29,468 bases of DNA from UMGS1663 sp963621995. GTDB taxonomy: Bacteria > Bacillota > Clostridia > TANB77 > CAG-508. The notes beneath the pieces are model-generated. The model was not told where the DNA came from, did not search any database, and saw only the letters and a program-made list of their open reading frames with translations. This document shows, one piece after another, positions 24,169-29,468 of the stretch. Position 1 is the first letter of the stretch; each line of letters opens with the position of its first letter. The stretch lies in contig CAVFFZ010000015.1 in NCBI GenBank assembly GCA_963621995.1, positions 1-29,468 of the forward strand. Reading direction: 5' to 3'. Both the position numbers and the translations under genes were made by a program.

Positions 24169-25461
24169 ATGAAAATTTTAATGCTAACATGGGAATACCC
24201 ACCAAGAATAGTAGGAGGAATTGCTAGAGTAGTGCATGATTTATCAAAAAGATTAATAAAGGATGGTCATGACGTTACAGTAGTTACTTATCGTGAAGGA
24301 GAATTACCTTATTACGAGAATGACAAAGGAGTAGAAGTATATAGAGTAGATAACTATATGATTACTCCAAACAATTTTATAGACTGGATAATGCAATTGA
24401 ACTTTAATTTAGTAGCAAAAGCATCAGAATTAATAGTTAAAGAAGGAAATTTTGATGTAATACATGCTCATGATTGGTTAGTTGCAAACGCAGCAAAAAC
24501 ATTAAAACATGCATATAATATTCCACTTGTTTCAACAATACATGCAACAGAAAGTGGAAGAAATAGCGGAATACATGATGAAACTCAAAGATATATAAAT
24601 GATACAGAGTGGATGCTTACATACGAATCTACAGAAGTAATAGTAAATAGTAACTTTATGAAAGGACATATCCAAGGACTATTTGGACTTCCTTTTGACA
24701 AAATAAATGTAATTCCAAATGGAATTAATTTAACAAATTTCAATGGTATAGAAAGAGATTATGAATTTAGAAGACAATATGCTTTAGATAATGAAAAAAT
24801 AATCCTTTATATGGGAAGACTAGTATATGAAAAAGGAATACAACATTTAATATCAGCAATGCCAAAAATATTAGATAACTATCATGATGCTAAATTAATA
24901 ATAGCAGGAAAAGGTGGAATGATAGATGAATTAAAAGCACAAGTAGAGTATATGGGAATATCAAATAAAGTATATTTCACAGGTTATTTAGATGCTAGAC
25001 AAGTTCAAAAAATGTATAAATGTGCTGATGTTGCAGTATTTCCAAGTACATATGAGCCATTTGGAATAGTGGCATTAGAAGCAATGCTTGCAGGAGTACC
25101 AACAGTTGTATCAGATGTTGGGGGACTAAATGAAATAGTAGAACATGGAATAACAGGAATGAAGAGCTATGCAGGAAATAGCAATTCAATAGCAGATTCA
25201 ATATTAACATTATTATATGATCACGCATTAGCAACAAATGTAACTAAAAATGCAAAAACTAAAGTAAAAGAATTATATAACTGGAATAAAATAGCACAAG
25301 ATACACACTTTACATACCAAAAAGCAATATGCCAAACAATGGCAGAAAAACAAGCAAATCAAATAGCACAAGAAAATGCTAAAAAGGCTAAAAAAGCTAA
25401 AAATAATGATACAGAAATAACAAATTTACTAGCTTTCAAGAAAAAACATGCTTATGCATAA
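24169..25461 (+). CDS. GT4 glycosyltransferase, probable alpha-glucan (glycogen-type) synthase
   Basis: The 430-residue protein has the GT-B fold of family GT4: MLTWEYPPRIVGGIARVV with the glycine loop, VIHAHDWLVANAAKTL, IPNGINLTNFNG, the domain-2 start LYMGRLVYEKGIQHL, and the nucleotide-sugar site STYEPFGIVALEAMLAGVPTV with the E-x7-E pair. The motifs WEYPPRxxGG and HAHDW are typical of GT4 alpha-glucan synthases. Being next to a GH57 branching enzyme, a synthase-plus-branching pair is likely, like mycobacterial Rv3032/Rv3031. The last 40 residues are Ala/Lys-rich. The start follows AAAGGGG with a 13-base gap that contains a five-bp hairpin (GGTTA/TAACC). Donor (UDP- or ADP-glucose) is unknown. 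Confidence 0.88.
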   Translation: MKILMLTWEYPPRIVGGIARVVHDLSKRLIKDGHDVTVVTYREGELPYYENDKGVEVYRVDNYMITPNNFIDWIMQLNFNLVAKASELIVKEGNFDVIHAHDWLVANAAKTLKHAYNIPLVSTIHATESGRNSGIHDETQRYINDTEWMLTYESTEVIVNSNFMKGHIQGLFGLPFDKINVIPNGINLTNFNGIERDYEFRRQYALDNEKIILYMGRLVYEKGIQHLISAMPKILDNYHDAKLIIAGKGGMIDELKAQVEYMGISNKVYFTGYLDARQVQKMYKCADVAVFPSTYEPFGIVALEAMLAGVPTVVSDVGGLNEIVEHGITGMKSYAGNSNSIADSILTLLYDHALATNVTKNAKTKVKELYNWNKIAQDTHFTYQKAICQTMAEKQANQIAQENAKKAKKAKNNDTEITNLLAFKKKHAYA

Positions 25462-25533
25462 CTCCATTTGGGACGTTGCCTCTGCATATCTTATTCGTAA
25501 CTTTCTTTCAGTGCGAACGATTAAAAATCCTTT

Positions 25534-25542
25534 TGGTATAAT
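25534..25542 (+). promoter_or_regulatory. Extended -10 promoter of the ylbF-like gene
   Basis: TGG-TATAAT (25534-25542) lies 23 bases before the start codon. No good -35 box is present at the right distance, which is usual for extended -10 promoters. Confidence 0.5.
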
Positions 25543-25565
25543 TAATTAAGAAAAGAGGAAATCTA

Positions 25566-25898
25566 ATGAACGTATATGATACTGCAAATAAATTAGCAGG
25601 AGAAATAAAAACTTCAGAAGAATACTTAAAATATAAAGAAGCTAAAAAAAGTTTAGATTCTAATGTAGAATTAAAGAAAAAAGTAGAAGATTTCGAAAAA
25701 TTACGTTATGAAGTACAACTTTTAGCAATTCAAGGAAAAGAAGTTGAAGAAGATAAAAATAAGAAATTACAAGAAATGTACACTATACTAATTCAAAATA
25801 AAGAAATAAAAGAATATTTTGACTTAGAAGTAAAATTTAATGTAATGATAGCAGATGTAAATAAAATAATTGCAGAGTCAGTAAAAGATGTATTGTAA
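25566..25898 (+). CDS. YlbF/YmcA (Com_YlbF) family protein
   Basis: A small helical protein of 110 residues: MNVYDTANKLAGEIKTSEEYLKY, then LKKKVEDFEKLRYEVQLL, and a last segment EIKEYFDLEVKFNVMIADVNKIIAE, which is the pattern of YlbF/YmcA proteins. In B. subtilis YlbF, YmcA and YaaT work with RNase Y in RNA processing and so affect sporulation, competence and biofilm. Only one family member is in this window, so which paralogue it is cannot be said. AAGAGGAA precedes the ATG; a strong terminator follows, so it is monocistronic. Confidence 0.88.
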   Translation: MNVYDTANKLAGEIKTSEEYLKYKEAKKSLDSNVELKKKVEDFEKLRYEVQLLAIQGKEVEEDKNKKLQEMYTILIQNKEIKEYFDLEVKFNVMIADVNKIIAESVKDVL

Positions 25899-25903
25899 TG
25901 TCG

Positions 25904-25950
25904 AAAAGAGTCGTAAAAGGTAAAATATCATTTACGACTCTTTTATATAT
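25904..25950 (+). terminator. Rho-independent terminator after the ylbF-like gene
   Basis: AAAAGAGTCGTAAA (25904-25917) and its exact complement TTTACGACTCTTTT (25931-25944) form a 14-bp perfect stem, followed by ATATAT. The run of Ts in the arm provides the release signal. Confidence 0.85.
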
Positions 25951-25974
25951 ATAAAATAATAAAGGGAGAAAAAT

Positions 25975-26685
25975 ATGGAATTAATAGTAGTATTAATAGT
26001 TTTAGTAATTATTTTAATAATAGGTGTATTTGTTTTTGAAATTAATATAAAAAAGTTAAAAGAAGCGGGAAATAATAGAGAGTGTGACGAAATTGTTTCT
26101 AAGTTTCCAGAAAATAAAGAAATTTGTAAAGAAATTCTAGAAAAATTAGATAATAAAAAGGTAAAAATAAAAGAAAACAATGATAAAACAGCAAGTTTAT
26201 ATATTGCAATCATAGACACTATTTTTATTGCTAACATAAGTAAAACATATACAAGAATTCAAACAATTGCACATGAATGTTTACATTCGATACAAAATAA
26301 AAAGATGCTAATATTCAATTATATATTTTCTAATATATACATATTATATTTTATATTAAGCATAATATTAACAATTTTAAATGTATTTAAAAACTATGAA
26401 TTACAAATAATTATTTTAAGTGTTTTTGGTTTTTTATATTATGCGGTAAGGTCATATTTAGAAACAGATGCTATGACAAAAGCAAAATATTTAGCAGAAG
26501 AGTATATGAAAAGTTATAATGAAAAAAATAATATTTGTGAGAAAGAAAAAATAGAAAAGGTAGTAAATGAATATAAAAAAATAAATAAAATAGGAATTCC
26601 AGCTACAAATTATATTTTATTTACAAATTGTGTAGTGAAAGTAATAATATATGTTGTTATTGCTATATGTAAAAAGTTTTTTTAG
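25975..26685 (+). CDS. Membrane-bound HExxH metallopeptidase-like protein
   Basis: A 236-residue protein with an N-terminal hydrophobic helix (about 2-22), a soluble segment with the zinc-site motif IAHECLHSIQ (His100, Glu101, His104), two or three hydrophobic segments (about 113-137, 142-160, 210-232), and Glu163 in YLETDAMTKAKYLAEEYM. The ETDA...A segment resembles the third-ligand region of YugP-type zinc peptidases, where a Glu follows the HExxH by a membrane stretch. I do not place it in a named family with certainty. AAAGGGAG precedes the ATG. No obvious operon partner; the strand is shared with trpS, 220 bases downstream. Confidence 0.75.
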   Translation: MELIVVLIVLVIILIIGVFVFEINIKKLKEAGNNRECDEIVSKFPENKEICKEILEKLDNKKVKIKENNDKTASLYIAIIDTIFIANISKTYTRIQTIAHECLHSIQNKKMLIFNYIFSNIYILYFILSIILTILNVFKNYELQIIILSVFGFLYYAVRSYLETDAMTKAKYLAEEYMKSYNEKNNICEKEKIEKVVNEYKKINKIGIPATNYILFTNCVVKVIIYVVIAICKKFF

Positions 26686-26769
26686 AAAATGTGCCAATAA
26701 ATTTAGCACGCAGAGCAAACATAAAACGGAAAAATTGTATAGAAAGATATAGCATTTTTAATTTAACTA

Positions 26770-26778
26770 TGGTATACT
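26770..26778 (+). promoter_or_regulatory. Extended -10 promoter upstream of trpS
   Basis: TGG-TATACT (26770-26778) lies about 128 bases before the trpS start. The leader that follows shows no T-box sequence (AGGGTGGNACCGCG) and no Trp-codon leader peptide was seen, so tryptophan control is not evident. Confidence 0.45.
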
Positions 26779-26905
26779 TATAAAGTATATAAAATGAGAA
26801 ACATATAAATAAGTAAAAAATACCGATAGTGTAAAGGAATCTATGAAAAAATAGATTATGAAAATACTATCTAAAATTTGTAAAAATACCATAGGGGGAA
26901 TAATT

Positions 26906-27913
26906 ATGACAGATAAAAAACGTATATTAACAGGAGATAGACCAACAGGAAGATTACATATAGGTCATTATTTTGGTTCATTAAAAAAGAGAGTAGAAAT
27001 GCAAAATTCAGGATTATATGATCCATATATATTAATAGCAGATGTTCAAGCATTAACAGACAATTTTAACAATCCAGATAAAGTAAGAAAAAATGTAAGA
27101 GAAGTAGCAATGGATTATTTAGCATGTGGAATAGATCCAGAAAAAACAACAATATATATTCAATCAATGATACCAGAAGTTGCAGAACTTACAGTGTTTT
27201 ATTCAAACTTAGTAACAATAGCAAGGCTTCAAAGAAACCCAACAGTTAAAACAGAGATAGCTCAAAAGAAAGATTTATTTGGAGAAAGTGTTACATATGG
27301 ATTCTTAGGGTACCCTGTAAGTCAAGCAGCAGATATAACATGCTTTGAAGGAGAATTAGTGCCAGTAGGAGAAGATCAACTTCCATTAATTGAACAATGT
27401 AGAGAAATAGTAAGAAAATTTAATTCAATATATGGTGAAACTTTAGTAGAACCAGAACCAGTGCTATCAAGTGCAGGAAGAATAAAGGGATTAGATGGAA
27501 ATGAAAAAATGGGTAAATCTTTAGGAAATGCAATATATTTATCAGATTCAGAAGAAGAAATAACTAAAAAAGTAATGAGTGCAGTAACAGACCCAGGAAG
27601 AATAAGAAAAGATGATAAAGGAAACCCAGATGTATGTATGGTATATTACTATCATAAATTATTTAGTTCAGAAGAAGTAGTAAATACAGTATGTTCTAAA
27701 TGTAAAGCAGGAGCAAGAGGATGTGTAGCATGTAAACGTGAGCTTGCTAAAAATATATCAGACACATTAAAACCAATAAGAGAAAAAAGAGCATATTATG
27801 AAGAGCATCCAGAAATAGTAGACAAAATATTAATGGAAGGAACTTTAAAAGCACAAAAAACAGCAAAAGAAACAATGAAAAAAGTAAAAAAAGCAATGAA
27901 ACTAGATTATTAA
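26906..27913 (+). CDS. trpS: Tryptophanyl-tRNA synthetase with probable iron-sulfur site
   Basis: It charges tRNA-Trp with tryptophan at the expense of ATP. The 335-residue protein is a class I synthetase with GRLHIGH (HIGH at 18-21), the Trp-binding region GYPVSQAADITCFE, VGEDQLP and the KMSKS equivalent KMGKSLGN (201-208). A Cys cluster near the tRNA anticodon-binding end is Cys244-x21-Cys266-x6-Cys273-x2-Cys276, with Cys263 extra. Thermotoga maritima TrpRS carries a [4Fe-4S] cluster in a C-x22-C-x6-C-x2-C motif, so the same is likely here. The ATG at 26906 follows AGGGGGAA and starts MTDKKRILTGDRPTG, as in the family; an in-frame ATG at 26858 would add 16 residues with no good site. Confidence 0.97.
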   Translation: MTDKKRILTGDRPTGRLHIGHYFGSLKKRVEMQNSGLYDPYILIADVQALTDNFNNPDKVRKNVREVAMDYLACGIDPEKTTIYIQSMIPEVAELTVFYSNLVTIARLQRNPTVKTEIAQKKDLFGESVTYGFLGYPVSQAADITCFEGELVPVGEDQLPLIEQCREIVRKFNSIYGETLVEPEPVLSSAGRIKGLDGNEKMGKSLGNAIYLSDSEEEITKKVMSAVTDPGRIRKDDKGNPDVCMVYYYHKLFSSEEVVNTVCSKCKAGARGCVACKRELAKNISDTLKPIREKRAYYEEHPEIVDKILMEGTLKAQKTAKETMKKVKKAMKLDY

Positions 27914-27964
27914 AGGACATTTGGGAACGGGTTAATTAAGTCATTTACATAAAAATGACTTAAT
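27912..27964. repeat. Degenerate solo end of the 20109-type element, with hairpin
   Basis: Beginning in the trpS stop codon, 42 bases (27912-27953) match the left end of the element at 20109 in 36 positions, including sequence just inside its terminal repeat. The second half instead folds as a 12-bp hairpin: ATTAAGTCATTT (27935-27946) with AAATGACTTAAT (27953-27964), loop ACATAA. No opposite end follows, so it is a solo end. The hairpin could end or protect the trpS transcript. Confidence 0.75.
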
Positions 27965-28060
27965 AAAGAGAAAAATATATTAAAAAAGTGATTTAGGCAA
28001 ATAATTTAAAGAGCAGACTTTAATAGAAAAATATATGGAAAGTTTAGAAGAGGTAAAATA

Positions 28061-29335
28061 ATGTTTACAGACTATGTAAAAATAATTGTAAAATCAGGAG
28101 ATGGAGGCAATGGAGCTGTTTCTTTTCGTCGTGAAAAATATGTAGCAGCAGGAGGACCAGATGGGGGAGATGGAGGAAAAGGTGGAGATATATACTTTTT
28201 CGTAGATCCAGATGCAAATACATTAGTAGACTTTAGATTTAAAAAGAAATTTAAAGCAGAAAACGGAAAAAATGGTGAAGGTGCACATAGATATGGAAAA
28301 AGCGGAGAAGATTTACACATTGGAGTGCCAATAGGAACAATAATTAAAGATGCAGAAACAAATCAAGTACTAGCAGATTTATCTGAAGAAGGTCAAGAAG
28401 AACTTATACTTCCAGGAGGAAGAGGAGGAAAAGGAAACTCACACTTTGCAACATCAACAAGACAAGCACCTCGTTTTTCACAAGATGGAGAAAAAGGTTT
28501 AGAAAAAGAACTTGTACTAGAATTAAAACTATTAGCAGATGTAGGATTATTAGGATTTCCTAATGTAGGGAAATCAACATTTTTATCAAGAACAACATCA
28601 GCTACACCTAAAATTGCAAATTACCACTTTACAACATTAGAACCAAACTTAGGAGTAGTAAAATTAAGTTATGGAGATAGTTTTGTAATAGCAGATATAC
28701 CAGGAATTATAGAAGGAGCAAGTCAAGGAACAGGATTAGGACTTCAATTTTTAAGACATATAGAAAGAACAAGGTTATTACTTCATGTAATAGATGTATC
28801 TGGAAAAGAAGGAAGAAATCCTGTGGAAGATTTTAATACTATAAATGAAGAATTAAAGCAATATAGCGAAAAATTAGCTTCAAGAAAACAAATAATAGTA
28901 GCAAATAAAATTGATAGTATGCAAGATGAAAATTTATATAAAGAATTGGAAAAAATGGCCAAGGAAAAAGAAATAGAAATATATAAAATTTCTGCAGTTA
29001 CAGGAGAAGGCATAGAAGAACTTTTGAAACATGTATCTGAAGTTTTAAAAATACTTCCAAAGGAAGATATTGTAGAAGTGGTAGGAGGAAAGAAGGTATA
29101 TAGTTTAGAAAACGAAGTTCCGTTTACAATAACAAAAGAAGATGGAATGTTTATAGTAGATGGACCAGGTGTACAAAAAATCATGAGAAGAGTTAACTTA
29201 GAAGATAACGAATCTATGTACTATTTCCAAAAGTGTTTAGACGAATTAGGAGTAAATAAAGCTCTAAAAGAAGCGGGAGTTAAAGAAGGAGATACAGTAA
29301 AAGTAGTCGACTGGGAATTAGAGTGGATGGATTAA
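28061..29335 (+). CDS. obgE: Obg (CgtA) GTPase
   Basis: Obg is an essential GTPase tied to 50S ribosome assembly and stress control, and to sporulation in B. subtilis. The 424-residue protein has three parts. The Gly-rich Obg fold (about 1-157) shows VAAGGPDGGDGGKGG, and LPGGRGGKGNSHF further on. The G domain (about 158-330) has G1 GFPNVGKST, G3 DIPGIIEGAS, and G4 NKID. A C-terminal OCT domain (about 345-424) reads FTITKEDGMFIVDGP and RRVNLEDNESMYYFQKCLDELGV. The start follows AGAGGTAA. It is not next to rplU/rpmA as in many Firmicutes; trpS lies 147 bases upstream. Confidence 0.98.
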   Translation: MFTDYVKIIVKSGDGGNGAVSFRREKYVAAGGPDGGDGGKGGDIYFFVDPDANTLVDFRFKKKFKAENGKNGEGAHRYGKSGEDLHIGVPIGTIIKDAETNQVLADLSEEGQEELILPGGRGGKGNSHFATSTRQAPRFSQDGEKGLEKELVLELKLLADVGLLGFPNVGKSTFLSRTTSATPKIANYHFTTLEPNLGVVKLSYGDSFVIADIPGIIEGASQGTGLGLQFLRHIERTRLLLHVIDVSGKEGRNPVEDFNTINEELKQYSEKLASRKQIIVANKIDSMQDENLYKELEKMAKEKEIEIYKISAVTGEGIEELLKHVSEVLKILPKEDIVEVVGGKKVYSLENEVPFTITKEDGMFIVDGPGVQKIMRRVNLEDNESMYYFQKCLDELGVNKALKEAGVKEGDTVKVVDWELEWMD

Positions 29336-29412
29336 GATATACAAAATATTTATAAACGAAATGTAACAAAAATGTAATAAATGTCTCAAACCGTTGCGGT
29401 AGTACATATATC

Positions 29413-29432
29413 AGCAAGCTTATTAGCTTGCT
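29413..29432. repeat. Perfect hairpin in the 3' edge region
   Basis: AGCAAGCT (29413-29420) and AGCTTGCT (29425-29432) form a perfect 8-bp stem with a TATT loop, 78 bases after the obgE stop. No T-run follows on either strand. It may be the 3' structure of the obgE transcript or a site of a gene beyond the window. The remaining bases to 29468 show nothing else. Confidence 0.4.
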
Positions 29433-29468
29433 AGAGAAAATAAATAATGCTAATATTATTAAAATAAG

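Noticed and set aside
26686..26905. Possible T-box or Trp leader before trpS
   Set aside because: No AGGGTGGNACCGCG motif, no specifier stem, no antiterminator pair and no Trp-codon leader peptide were found.
28783..29184. 133-codon minus-strand frame within obgE
   Set aside because: Antisense to the G domain of Obg, without RBS; shadow of a conserved gene.

Overview
The window is a low-G+C, AGA- and ATA-rich stretch from a Clostridia-like Firmicute, probably a strict anaerobe. The evidence is the strong AGGAGG-type ribosome binding sites, the TTGACA/TATAAT promoters, an AddA-type (not RecB) nuclease, a YtxC-family sporulation protein, a YlbF-family regulator, and a NifU-like/GGGtGRT pair known mainly from anaerobes. 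No rRNA, tRNA, CRISPR array or phage structural gene is visible.

Layout. (1) 1-1581: the right end of an integrated mobile element. The C-terminal part of a large serine recombinase is followed by the C-terminal half of a ZIP metal transporter, which joins element DNA at its conserved histidine/PEG motif. The other half of both genes must lie outside the window. (2) 1739-5491: addA, with no addB beside it. (3) 5720-11181: glycolysis block gap, pgk, NUDIX hydrolase, tpiA, gpmI, followed by a YezG-like gene. Together these four glycolytic enzymes carry triose phosphates to 2-phosphoglycerate; enolase is absent from the window. (4) 12266-14119: NifU-like protein and GGGtGRT protein, two partners of unknown joint function. 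(5) 14288-16835: VTT membrane protein, a decayed GIY-YIG gene, a YgjP-like metallopeptidase, a small unknown protein and a TIGR04086 membrane protein. (6) 16979-19673: HD phosphohydrolase and a strongly reduced SecD/SecF pair, then a rhodanese. (7) 20109-25461: a MITE-like inverted-repeat element, then a leftward group (DUF4912, GH57 branching enzyme, YtxC) divergent from a rightward GT4 glycosyltransferase. This probably makes an internal alpha-glucan. (8) 25566-29335: YlbF-like protein, membrane metallopeptidase, a tryptophanyl-tRNA synthetase with a likely [4Fe-4S] site, and Obg GTPase.

The points most worth a second look are the ZIP gene split by a serine-recombinase element; the palindromic GGGAC-core elements that start exactly at stop codons; the nested palindrome between gap and pgk; the SecD/SecF pair lacking its usual proton-coupling motifs; the cysteine cluster in TrpS; and the GIY-YIG remnant. 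Families were recognised by eye from motifs; no database search was run.
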